From: Anseongella ginsenosidimutans
GTDB lineage: Bacteria > Bacteroidota > Bacteroidia > Sphingobacteriales > Sphingobacteriaceae
Direction: 5' to 3'
Assembly: GCF_008033235.1 (NCBI RefSeq)
Contig: NZ_CP042432.1
Span: forward strand, 1,054,001-1,118,000
Length of the DNA stretch: 64,000 nt
The notes under the pieces were generated by a model that searched no databases, was not told the origin of the DNA, and was given only the letters and a program-made list of their open reading frames with translations. Positions 18,376 to 27,203 of this stretch are shown here, in pieces. A program made the translations under genes and the position numbers. How positions within the stretch are numbered: position 1 is the first letter of the stretch; each line of letters begins with the position of its first letter.

Positions 18376-20874
18376 TTAATAGATCAATTGAAATTCCGGA
18401 ACGAGCATAAGCGCCCAAACCAGGTCCTGTATATCCTCTTCGGTGGGTGAAGTGCCTATGGCCGATTCCACGAAGTTTATTTCTTCCGCCGTTGCGGGCC
18501 TTCCCAGCGCTTTTAAATAAAGAACAGATACAAGGGAATCCGTGCTGGCATATTTTGCTTTCCATTCCGCCGCGCCCTGGTGAAGCGCTTCGGTAAATTT
18601 TGAACCATTGGTTAATTCAAGCGCCTGCAGCAAACTGGCCTGCGAAGCGCGGTTGGTGGTTACCGTTTCCCGCGAAGGGCGGCCAAGGGCCTTCAGGAAA
18701 GGATCGTTCTTCACCAGGGAAGCCCTTGTGAAGGGAGCGTACTGCAGGATGTCCGGCGGCAGCTTGTTGGCTACGGCTGAATCCGTATAAAGAGGTGTGA
18801 AAACCTTGCTCACCGCGTCTGAGAACTGTTCGGCCGACATTCTTCGCCGCAGCATGCCCTGGAACCGGTAGTCCTTGGCCAGCAGGTCTCCTGCTTCTTC
18901 CACCGAAACCGATGGGAGCTGGTAGGTTTTAGACGTCAGTATCTGGTAGATCAGGCGCTTGATATCATAGCCGTTCTCCACGAAGTCGGTAGCCAGCCAG
19001 TCAAGCAAATCCTGGCTCCAGGGGAGATTGTCCATGATGTCCACCGGTTCAATGATCCCTCTTCCCATAAGCTGCGCCCAGACCCGGTTGACAATAGTGC
19101 GGTACAGCCGCCCGTTCTTGGGCTGGGTAAGATAATCGGCCAGTTGCTGCAGCCGTTCCGGAGTGGGTGCATCCGTGCTGATGGTTCCCAGCTCGGGGAA
19201 AAGCATGGCTCTGCCGGCAAGTTCCCCGGTAGGCTTGTCGCAGCGGGCCACCTGCAGGGTGGTGTCGGAGAAAATATTGGCAAACGCATAGGCCTGGTCA
19301 AGCTTCCAGTCGCTGATAAAACTGTCATGGCAAGAGGCGCATTTCAGGTTGAGCCCCATGAATACCTGCGAAACGTTCTGGGCTGCCTGCATTTCAGTTG
19401 ACTGGCTGGAATTGATCGTGCCCCGCCAGCGGATCCCGCGGATAAATCCTTCCGATTCCTTATTGGGGCTGATCAGCTCTTCCACGAACTGGTTATAGGG
19501 TTTATTATCCCGCAGCGAACTGTAAAGCCATTTGGTAATGTCAAAGCGGCCGTTGGTAATATACCCGGTACCGGTGTAATCATTCCGCAGCAGATCGTTC
19601 CAGAAGGTAAGCCAGTGTTGCGTATAATCGTGGTCGCGGTTCAGCAGGTTCTTTACCAGCGCTTCGCGTTTGCCGGGATCGGTATTGCTTACAAATGCTT
19701 CAATGCTGTCGGGAGAAGGCAGCAGGCCAATCACGTCCAGGTAAACGCGCCGGATATACGTGCGATCGTCCACAGTCCCTTTCCACTCGATCCCGTTTTC
19801 GCTGAAGTAGTTGTCAACCAGCAGGTCAATGGGCTGGGTAAGGTCGCCGGTAGGCGCAGGCAGCCCGGGACTGCGGGGCGCCAGGGGCGCCAAATAATAA
19901 ATGCTTTTTTCCTTGTCCGGCCAGGGGGCTCCCTTGGATACCCAGAAAGTGAGGATCTCTATTTCTTTTTCACTCAGGGTTTTCCCTTTGGACGGCATGA
20001 CATCATCGTGTCCGGCCGGCAAGTTGATGCGTCGTATCAGGTCGCTTTCGCCCGGATCGCCGGCAACGAATATTGCTCCGTTTTCCCCGCCTTTTAAAAA
20101 GGCTTCCTTGCTGTTCAGCCGCAGTTCTCCTTCGGCTTTATCCGAACCGTGGCATTTATAGCAGGAATGCGCAAAAATAGTCCTTACTTCCAGGTTCAGG
20201 TCTTGCTGCTGTGCCAGCGTTAAAGTATCGGCCTGCTGCAGGCTGGCGAGAACAAAGTTGGGATTATTGGAGGCAATGGAACCTTCTTCACCGGCGCTTT
20301 GGCTCGTGGGAAGTACTTCGGTCAGGTAATCTTCTCCGTGGGTAACCATGGCGCCGTAATGCCCTGCCAGGGATACGCCCAGCACGGTGATGATCAGCAG
20401 GTACCGGTATGCGTTTATCCAGCCCTTTTTCAGGAAAAGCAACGTAAGGATAGAAAGGGCCATGGTCACTACGCCCAGCCAGCGGTGTATTTCAATATTG
20501 GTTCCCTCGTAACCTTCGTTGCCGGCCAGCATCCAGCCGAATATCACGGCCAGTACTGCTCCTGCAGCTCCAATCCATAATAATATAGTGATCCCGTTCC
20601 TTAAGCCAGCGGATTTACTGCGCCAGTCTATCAGTTCCAGTACAAGGGCAACGCACAAAAGACCCACCGGAAAATGTACGATCAGCGGATGAAACCTTCC
20701 CAGGAGCATCCACAACCAGAACGGCTCTGTCTCTTCTGCCGCTTCAGCAGCGATTTGAGGAAGTTCGGGTTCCTGTACGACGCCGAAGGCGCTCACAATA
20801 ATAAATACTCCCAGTAATAAGCACAGGGCAGCAAGGGCAGACGTTCTGGAACGTACGTTTCTCAACAAATTCAT
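18376..20874 (-). CDS. PSD1 and planctomycete-type cytochrome c domain protein
   Basis: 832-residue membrane-anchored protein. The N-terminal four or five membrane segments (to about residue 185) resemble DUF2231 (F-H-P-L-I-V-H-F-P-V-G-L-L). Next is a PSCyt1-type cytochrome domain with heme motif C-Y-K-C-H at 238-242. A DUF1549/PSCyt2 domain contains a second C-A-S-C-H at 512-516, and a DUF1553/PSD1 domain reaches the C-terminus. Such proteins are abundant in Planctomycetes and are associated with sulfated or complex glycan use; their exact reaction is unknown. It is followed by DUF1501, and the same repeat operator precedes this gene and susC. Confidence 0.9.
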   Translation of the reverse strand: MNLLRNVRSRTSALAALCLLLGVFIIVSAFGVVQEPELPQIAAEAAEETEPFWLWMLLGRFHPLIVHFPVGLLCVALVLELIDWRSKSAGLRNGITILLWIGAAGAVLAVIFGWMLAGNEGYEGTNIEIHRWLGVVTMALSILTLLFLKKGWINAYRYLLIITVLGVSLAGHYGAMVTHGEDYLTEVLPTSQSAGEEGSIASNNPNFVLASLQQADTLTLAQQQDLNLEVRTIFAHSCYKCHGSDKAEGELRLNSKEAFLKGGENGAIFVAGDPGESDLIRRINLPAGHDDVMPSKGKTLSEKEIEILTFWVSKGAPWPDKEKSIYYLAPLAPRSPGLPAPTGDLTQPIDLLVDNYFSENGIEWKGTVDDRTYIRRVYLDVIGLLPSPDSIEAFVSNTDPGKREALVKNLLNRDHDYTQHWLTFWNDLLRNDYTGTGYITNGRFDITKWLYSSLRDNKPYNQFVEELISPNKESEGFIRGIRWRGTINSSQSTEMQAAQNVSQVFMGLNLKCASCHDSFISDWKLDQAYAFANIFSDTTLQVARCDKPTGELAGRAMLFPELGTISTDAPTPERLQQLADYLTQPKNGRLYRTIVNRVWAQLMGRGIIEPVDIMDNLPWSQDLLDWLATDFVENGYDIKRLIYQILTSKTYQLPSVSVEEAGDLLAKDYRFQGMLRRRMSAEQFSDAVSKVFTPLYTDSAVANKLPPDILQYAPFTRASLVKNDPFLKALGRPSRETVTTNRASQASLLQALELTNGSKFTEALHQGAAEWKAKYASTDSLVSVLYLKALGRPATAEEINFVESAIGTSPTEEDIQDLVWALMLVPEFQLIY

Positions 20875-20942
20875 GCCGTTCTATATGGTTTAGCTTTCTT
20901 TCGAAAAAGCTAAGATAGGTGAAATGCAAGCCTTAAGCCATA

Positions 20943-20974
20943 TACATTTTGACAAATGAATGTGTTTTTTGACA
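20943..20974 (-). promoter_or_regulatory. Paired direct repeat upstream of the PSD1 gene
   Basis: Plus-strand reading: TACATTTTGACA (20943-20954) and TGTGTTTTTTGACA (20961-20974), with the TTTTGACA cores 20 bp apart, about 70 bp before the PSD1 start. Sequence and spacing match the pair before susC, pointing to a common regulator of both operons. Confidence 0.5.
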
Positions 20975-21002
20975 GAAAGCGACTGAAATAGCTCAAATAT
21001 GA

Positions 21003-22046
21003 CTATCCCGAACCTATTTCTTTCTTAAAGGTGCTAAGGTTTAAGAGAATAATAGCGGCGATAATGAGTACGATCCCTGCCCATTGAATGGCCAGTACCT
21101 GCTCGTTCAGCAGCAGGTAGGCGCTTCCGACGGAAACAGGGATCTCAATGGAAATCAGGATCGAACCTAAGCCGATACCCGTTTTAGGCATGCCGGTATT
21201 TAAGAGCAGCGGCGGTAATATTGTGCCGAATAGTGCAAGAAGAAGCCCCCATTTTCCGAAAATGGAGAACTGGAACCCGGAAAATAATTGTGCAGACCAA
21301 ATGAGCAGGATAATAGTAGTCCCGCCGATTAATATCCAGAAACTTTTTTGACGGGGATGCATTTGGAGGGCCATCCGGTTTGCAACGAACAGTGAGACTG
21401 TATAGGTAAGTGCAGCCCCTATGCCCCAGATGATGCCGCGAAGATCCAATTCATGGAAGTTTCCAATGGCGTTGGTTGCCAGCAACGTTCCCGCTAGTAT
21501 GACGATCACAGCCACGCATTTGTTCAGGGCAGGAAATTTCCTTTCCAGCAAGGCGTCCAGTACAATTCCCATCCAGATTGCTTGCATCAGCAGGATAACG
21601 CAAATGGAAACCGGAATATACCTGACCGACAAATAATAACATACACCCGTGAGGCCGTAGGCAGTTCCCCCTGCTATTAGCCGGAAGACGGCACTCCTGT
21701 TGCCGGCGGCGGTACTCTTGCTGGTAGTGGCACTCTTGCTGTCGGCGTAGCTCCTGTTGCCGGCGGCGTCGCTTTTGCCGGCTTCAGTTGCGGCGTCGCC
21801 AGGCCGGGCAGACGCGGGTCCGGGCCTTGCGGCAACTCCATCGCCGCTCCCGCCGGCGCGCCTGGCCTTTGCGCTAAATAGTACGGAGAACCCCATGACC
21901 AGCAGGCCGGTCGTGTATTGCGATACCGTCGCTTCAGCCGTTGTATAACCTTCATTATAAGCCAGGCGCACGATCGTGGCCAGAACGCCGTAGCTGGCGG
22001 CGCCTGCGCTTACAAAAAGAATACCTTTTAACAGGTCTTTATTCAT
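21003..22046 (-). CDS. EamA/DMT-family transporter with a repeat-encoded insert
   Basis: 347-residue inner-membrane protein with about ten hydrophobic segments in two EamA halves, as in drug/metabolite transporters. It opens with G-I-L-F-V-S-A-G-A-A-S-Y-G. The substrate is unknown. The loop after the second membrane segment (about residues 63-117) contains an Ala/Gly/Ser/Arg-rich low-complexity insert, encoded in part by a degenerate 18-bp tandem repeat (21690-21800). Normal DMT proteins are near 300 residues, so the insert accounts for the excess length. It is transcribed toward the PSD1 gene on the same strand but is probably an independent unit. Confidence 0.82.
   Translation of the reverse strand: MNKDLLKGILFVSAGAASYGVLATIVRLAYNEGYTTAEATVSQYTTGLLVMGFSVLFSAKARRAGGSGDGVAARPGPASARPGDAATEAGKSDAAGNRSYADSKSATTSKSTAAGNRSAVFRLIAGGTAYGLTGVCYYLSVRYIPVSICVILLMQAIWMGIVLDALLERKFPALNKCVAVIVILAGTLLATNAIGNFHELDLRGIIWGIGAALTYTVSLFVANRMALQMHPRQKSFWILIGGTTIILLIWSAQLFSGFQFSIFGKWGLLLALFGTILPPLLLNTGMPKTGIGLGSILISIEIPVSVGSAYLLLNEQVLAIQWAGIVLIIAAIILLNLSTFKKEIGSG
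21690..21800. repeat. Degenerate 18-bp tandem repeat inside the DMT gene
   Basis: About six GC-rich units of 18 bp, each roughly G-C-(A/T)-C-T-C-(T/C)-T-G-T-T-G-C-C-G-G-C-G. CTCCTGTTGCCGGCGGCG occurs twice, at 21694 and 21751. The repeats stay in frame and encode six-residue units rich in Ser, Lys, Arg, Ala and Gly. Confidence 0.6.
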
Positions 22047-22244
22047 GCTAATGCCCTGGTTACCGTTTGCTGTCCTGACATAATTCCCGGCCTGGTCCCG
22101 GGAGCCCGGCTGATCCCGCCACGGCGGTCAGATGCCCGGCAATAATGCGCCGTAAGATCGGCTATTTCCGCCTCAGAAAAAAATCCGGAAAGCGCCGAAG
22201 GCCGCCTTTCTTTGGTTCTCCGGGGCCCGCTTATGCGCCACCCC

Positions 22245-23376
22245 TTAGGAAGTTTTTTTGTAATTCAGGATGGCCCAGCCATTCAGAATAGCGGCAAACA
22301 GCATAATATACAGGAATTCGGGAAGTACGTCGGTAAAGCCGCTTCCTTTCAGAACGATCATGCGTACTACTTTGATGAAATGCGTGACAGGGGTCAGGTT
22401 GGCAATGGTCCGGGCCCAGGCCGGCATACTTTCCACGGACGTGAAAAGGCCGCTCATAAGAATAAAGATCATCACGAAAAAGAAGGCGATGAACATGGCC
22501 TGTATCTGGCTGTCGCTGTAAGTAGAGACCAAAAGGCCGAAGCCCAGGACGGCAACCAGGTAAAAGGCCGCAAAAAGGTACAACAAGGCCAGGCTGCCTT
22601 CCGGGAAGATGCCATACACCCCCGGCACACGAGCAGGCCGATGGTGAAAACGATCATGCCGATGATCCAGAAAGGGATAAGCTTCCCAAGAATGAACTCC
22701 CATTTTTTTATGGGTGTGACATTGATCTGTTCAATGGTGCCTGCTTCCTTTTCCCGGACAATATTGAGCGAGGACATGAAACCGCCCACCATTGTCAGTA
22801 AAATAACAAGTATACCGGGAACGATATAGTACTTGTATTCCCCCAGCGGGTTGAACCAGTTGCTGTAGGTGACCTGGATCTTCGCGGCGGCTGCGGCCGG
22901 CGGCAAGCCGGCCTGCCCTGCGTCTGGCACGTTCAGGCGCAGGCCGGCGTTAAAATCCCTGATGACGGAATTCAGGTAATTTCCCCCGATAAAGGCTTTC
23001 GTTCCATTGATGGCATCCACGTAGATGCCTAACTGCTGGGAGCCTTCGCGTACGAGGTTGCGTTCGAAGCCGGCCGGAATTTCCAGGACGAGGTCGGCCT
23101 CCCTTTTTCAATATGGGTAAGGGCTTCCTGGTACGATGGATCGGCGCTTACCATTCTGAAATAGCCGGAAGATGCGATTTTCGTGATTAATTTCTGCGAC
23201 CAGCTGCTGTGATCATGGTCCACGACGGAAATATTCACGTTTTTAACTTCGAAATTCATGGCCAGGGGCAGGATGATAAGCTGAATAGTAGGCACGGCAA
23301 GCATCATGGCAAGAATGGTCCTGTCACGGAAGATCTGGCGGAATTCCTTTTGTAATATGAATCTCAATACGTTCAT
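22245..23376 (-). CDS. ABC-2 type permease (second of pair), two frameshifts
   Basis: YbhS/YbhR-like ABC-2 membrane subunit: an N-terminal membrane helix after F-R-Q-I-F-R-D-R-T-I-L, a large periplasmic domain, then about five C-terminal membrane helices. The reading frame breaks twice: at a C3 run (23101-23103, after H-I-E-K-G) and at a C5 run (22619-22623, near L-L-V-C-R-G). Adding one base at each gives a continuous 377-residue protein, the usual size. An Ala/Pro-rich short insert (P-P-A-A-A-A-A) interrupts the periplasmic domain. The start overlaps the preceding permease stop by 4 bp. It is the last gene of the TetR-controlled efflux operon. Confidence 0.82.
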
Positions 23377-24478
23377 TGCAGCCTGATTTTAAAGTTTTTC
23401 AACGCGACGCTCAGGAGTCCCAGGGTCATGATCATCAGTACCAGGGTTTCTTTCCATACGTAGGCGAACCCAAGCCCCTTCAGCATGACGGACTTTATAA
23501 TGAGGAAATACCAATGCGAGGGAATCAATTTTGATATGACCTGGAAGATCCAGGGCATATTTTCCAGGGGGAACATAAAGCCGGTAAAGATCATGGTGGG
23601 AAGCATCATGCCCATCATGGACAGCAGCAGAGCGGTTTGCTGGGAATCGCATACGTTGGAAATAAGCAGCCCAAGGGCCAGGCAGGTGATAATGAACAAG
23701 GTGCTTTCCAGTGTGAGCAGCAGCAGGCTGCCTTTCAGCTCCACGTCCAGCACGAATACCGCCAGGACGACGATCAGGGCGAAATTAGCCAGGGAAAGCG
23801 CGAGGTACGGAACGGCCTTAGCGATCAGGACCAGAATGGGTTTGAAAGGGGATACCAGCAGCACTTCCATGGTTCCGAGTTCTTTTTCTTTCACGATGGA
23901 AACCGAGGTCAGGGAGGTGCAGACGATCATCAGGATCAGCGCCATGACACCGGGAATGAAGTTCAGCGAGCCATTTCCCTCTTCATTATACAGCATGCGG
24001 GTTTCAGGGATAATGCGGTAGGGAAAGGCGGCCGAAGGGGATAATTCCTCCTGGTAGCCGTTAATGATGGCGGTCAGGTAATTCACAATAGTTTTAGCTG
24101 TGTTCGGGTCGGAACCATCGGCGATGATCTGTATGCTTGTTTCGCCCTGGTGAAGCAGATCGCTGCCGAACCCGGCGGGAAAGATGAGGGCGCACTTAAT
24201 GTCCCTTCTTTGAAAGCGGCTTCCACGTCCTTGTAGCCAGCCGCTTTTCCTTTCATCGTAAAGTAAGAGGAGGCGGTTATTTTATTGATCAGCTGCGTGC
24301 TTTGTGCGTCGCCGGCATTGTCAACCACCAGGATATCGGCATTTTTTACTTCGCTGGTCAGGGCGAAACCGAAAAGGAGTATCTGTACGACCGGCAGTCC
24401 GAACATGATCAGCAAGGTGCGGCGGTCGCGGAACACATGGTAAAATTCTTTCCTGATGAATACGAATAATTGCTTCAT
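23373..24478 (-). CDS. ABC-2 type permease (first of pair), frameshifted
   Basis: ABC-2 membrane subunit with N-terminal E-F-Y-H-V-F-R-D-R-R-T-L-L-I-M-F-G-L-P followed by a membrane helix, a periplasmic domain and five C-terminal helices. The frame breaks after A-F-K-E-G at a C3 run (24203-24205 on the plus strand). With one more base it continues as D-I-K-C-A-L-I-F-P-A-G-F and reaches 368 residues, matching its neighbour in length and layout. The start chosen is M-K-Q-L-F-V-F (24478), 11 bp after the ATPase stop. It pairs with the downstream permease to form the export channel for the two ATPases. Confidence 0.82.
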
Positions 24479-24488
24479 TTCTTCGGGT

Positions 24489-25232
24489 TTAATCGGCCGA
24501 CCGCCTTGCTCCTCTTGCCAGCTTATAAAATACCTCATCCATACTGGCGGCTGAAAAATGTTGTTTCAGGTTGCCGGGGCTGTCAAGCGCTTCTATTTTC
24601 CCGTCTACCATAACGGATATGCGATTGCAGTATTCGGCCTCGTCCATATAATGAGTGGTTACGAAAACCGTGATACCGGAAGCGGCGGCTTCATAGATCA
24701 TATCCCAAAACTGCCTCCGGGTAACGGGGTCCACCCCGCCTGTAGGTTCGTCCAGGAAAACGACACGGGGCCGGTGGAAAATAGCTACTGAAAAGGCAAG
24801 CTTCTGCTTCCAGCCCAGGGGAAGTTCTCCAACCATCTTTTTTGCCTGTGATTCCAGCCCCAGCGTTTGAACAAGACTCCTGCTCCTTTCCCGGATTTCC
24901 CCGCGGGAAACGCCGTAAACGCCCCCGAAAAACTCGATGTTTTCCAGTACGTTCAGGTTTTCGTACAGCGAGAACTTCTGGCTCATATACCCTATGTGCT
25001 TTTTAATGGATTCCTGCTGTTTATATACGTCAAATCCGGCTACCGAGGCTTCGCCTGAACTGGGATAGGAGAGGCCGCAGAGCATACGCATCGCGGTGGT
25101 TTTGCCTGCGCCGTTGGCGCCCAGAAAGCCGAATATTTCTCCTTTTTCTACTTCGAAACTGATCTTGTTTACGGCATAGAAACTGCCAAACTGCTTGCTC
25201 AGATCTTTGCATATGATCGCTTTTTCTGCCAT
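24489..25232 (-). CDS. ABC transporter ATP-binding protein (second)
   Basis: 247-residue complete ABC ATPase. It has Walker A G-A-N-G-A-G-K-T-T at about residues 38-46, a Q-loop (Y-M-S-Q-K-F-S-L-Y), Walker B V-V-F-L-D-E-P-T-G-G-V-D-P, and an H-loop in T-T-H-Y-M-D-E-A-E. The signature is degenerate (V-G-E-L-P-L-G-W-K-Q-K-L in place of L-S-G-G-Q), as often seen in the YbhF C-terminal half. YbhF carries two ATPase domains on one chain, whereas here they are separate genes 7 bp apart. It supplies energy to the ABC-2 permeases downstream. Confidence 0.9.
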   Translation of the reverse strand: MAEKAIICKDLSKQFGSFYAVNKISFEVEKGEIFGFLGANGAGKTTAMRMLCGLSYPSSGEASVAGFDVYKQQESIKKHIGYMSQKFSLYENLNVLENIEFFGGVYGVSRGEIRERSRSLVQTLGLESQAKKMVGELPLGWKQKLAFSVAIFHRPRVVFLDEPTGGVDPVTRRQFWDMIYEAAASGITVFVTTHYMDEAEYCNRISVMVDGKIEALDSPGNLKQHFSAASMDEVFYKLARGARRSAD

Positions 25233-25239
25233 GTTTTAT

Positions 25240-26228
25240 TTAATTGCGCTCATTCATCAGCTGGATGAAACTGTCTTCAATCCCTGGCGTTATCCTCCGC
25301 GACTCCACGTTCTTATGACCCTTCTTTTCCGCGATATCTTTCAGTAATTGTTCACCTCCGGCCTCTTCGTGTTCAGCCACCTTGCCAGTCCCGGTGCCCC
25401 GGCCGCAACGCGCGCGCCGGACGTAGGTCCCTTCAGCGTTACATGCAGGTATTCGCCAAAGGCGTAGCAGCTGGTCACTTCCTCCCTTTCCCGGAGATCG
25501 TTCAGCAATTGATAAATGGCGGCCGATTTAACCGCGTACAGCGGGGAGGGGAATGCGCCTGTAATATTTTCCGGCGTATTAACCGACATGATCCTGCCCT
25601 TCTGGATCAGGGCAATGCGCTCGCAAAGCCTGGCTTCATCCATGTAGGGGGTGGATACCAGGATGGTGATCCCCTGTTGTTTCAGCCGTCCCAGCATATC
25701 CCAGAGTTCTTTGCGTGAAACCACGTCCACTCCTGTAGTGGGCTCATCCAGCAGCAGTACTTCCGGTTTATGGATCAATGCGCAGCAAAGGGCAAGCTTC
25801 TGCTTCATGCCGCCTGATAGCTTTCCCGCACGGCGGCCGCTGAAAAGCTTGATCTGGTCGTAAATGTCTTTTATCAGGTCATAATTGGCTTCTACTCTTG
25901 TCCCGAATACTGTCGCAAAAAATTCCAGGTTTTCTTTAACCGTCAGGTCCTGGTAGAGGGAGAACCTGCCCGGCATATAACCAACGCGGTTGCGAATAGC
26001 CTGAAAGTCTTTCACCACATCGAAGCCTGCTACCGCCGCATTTCCCTTATCGGCCAGCAATACAGTGGTCAGGATACGGAAGATAGAGGTTTTTCCCGCC
26101 CCGTCCGGGCCTATCAGGCCGAATAACTCTCCCTGGTTTACTTCGAAGGATACATTGTCTACCGCCAGGATCCGGCCCTGGTCATAGCTTTTACTCAGGT
26201 TTTCAATCGTAACAGCTGCCATGTTCAT
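25240..26228 (-). CDS. ABC transporter ATP-binding protein (first), C-terminal frameshift
   Basis: ABC ATPase with Walker A G-P-D-G-A-G-K-T-S, a canonical signature K-L-S-G-G-M-K-Q-K-L and Walker B V-L-L-L-D-E-P-T-T-G-V-D. The frame is lost near G-A-R-V-A-A-G at a C4 run (25397-25400). One extra base gives a tail reading E-E-A-G-G-E-Q-L-L-K-D-I-A-E-K ending Q-L-M-N-E-R-N, 329 residues in total. The start is M-N-M-A-A-V-T (26228), since the longer frame to 26288 would run back into hlyD. A Gly/Ala-rich stretch close to the break looks like a small insertion. Genes on either side are within 8-30 bp, so it belongs to the efflux operon. Confidence 0.85.
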
Positions 26229-26256
26229 ATACTTTAGCGGGTAAGCCGTTAGCTTC

Positions 26257-27192
26257 TTAGCGGGATTCGTCCCAAAGCACTTCCCCATACATGCCGATTT
26301 TCAGGTAACCATCGTTTTTAACTCTTACTTTAAGAGCATATACGAGGCTGGCGCGTTCATCTTTTGTCTGGATGGTCTTTGGCGTAAACTCTGATTTAGC
26401 GGCGATCCAGGCAATAATTCCAGGATAGGTTTTATATTCCTTATCGCTTTGATCAATCCTTACAGTCACCTGCTGCCCCGGTTTTATTTCCGCGAGCTGA
26501 TCGCCGGTCACATAGGCCTTCAGGTTAAGGGTATCGGTATCCGCGATTTTATACAAGGGCCGGCCTATGTCGGTTAGCTCTCCTTTCAGGGCGTATTTTG
26601 TCAATACCATGCCTGAAATAGGGTTGACGATCTGCCCGCGGGTTATTTGTTCCTGTGCCTGCCTGACTCTTGCTTCCAGGGGAGCCTGCTCGGCGAGTAT
26701 ACTCCTGTTTTGCGTAGCTGTATTGGATTTGCTTAAGGCTATCTGCTGCCTGGTTGCTGAAATTTGCTTTTCCAGCTTTTCAATCAGCGCATCCATGTCA
26801 TCCAGTTGTTTGCGCGTGGCCGCATCTGCTTTTACCAGGTTGGCTGTTCGCCGGCGTTCCCGGCGCTGGTGTTCCAGTTCAGCCTGCTGCACGGCAAGCT
26901 CTTTTCTGATCAGCTCGGTTTGTTCTTCCGGGCTGCTGGTTTTCTGTTTGAGAGCGGCAATTGACGCCTCTACCTGTTGCTTTTGCAGCCTGGAAAGAGT
27001 GACATCAATCTGGCCCACAATAGCCCCCGCGCTGAGTGTGTCGCCTTCCCGTACATTAAAAGACAGGAGTTCACCGCTTTGCTGTGCGGAAACGATCACC
27101 TCGTCGGCTTCGAAATGGCCTGAAGCATCGTAATCGTTCTTGTTGCCGCAGGATGCGAATAATAAGACCGTAAATGCAAGTATATATTTCAT
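26257..27192 (-). CDS. HlyD-family periplasmic adaptor lipoprotein
   Basis: 311-residue membrane-fusion protein. It has a lipoprotein signal (L-F-A-S-C, Cys15), a split biotinyl-lipoyl domain (G-E-L-L-S-F-N-V-R-E-G-D-T-L near 40-55, partner half near 190-210), and a long coiled-coil hairpin at about 70-180 rich in Gln, Glu and Lys. A beta-barrel domain (Y-V-T-G-D-Q-L-A-E-I-K-P-G-Q-Q-V) follows. It resembles YbhG/EmrA-type adaptors that join ABC-2 exporters to TolC. The gene lies between TolC (12 bp upstream) and the first ATPase, completing a tripartite ABC efflux pump. Confidence 0.9.
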   Translation of the reverse strand: MKYILAFTVLLFASCGNKNDYDASGHFEADEVIVSAQQSGELLSFNVREGDTLSAGAIVGQIDVTLSRLQKQQVEASIAALKQKTSSPEEQTELIRKELAVQQAELEHQRRERRRTANLVKADAATRKQLDDMDALIEKLEKQISATRQQIALSKSNTATQNRSILAEQAPLEARVRQAQEQITRGQIVNPISGMVLTKYALKGELTDIGRPLYKIADTDTLNLKAYVTGDQLAEIKPGQQVTVRIDQSDKEYKTYPGIIAWIAAKSEFTPKTIQTKDERASLVYALKVRVKNDGYLKIGMYGEVLWDESR

Positions 27193-27203
27193 GTTGAAGG
27201 TTA

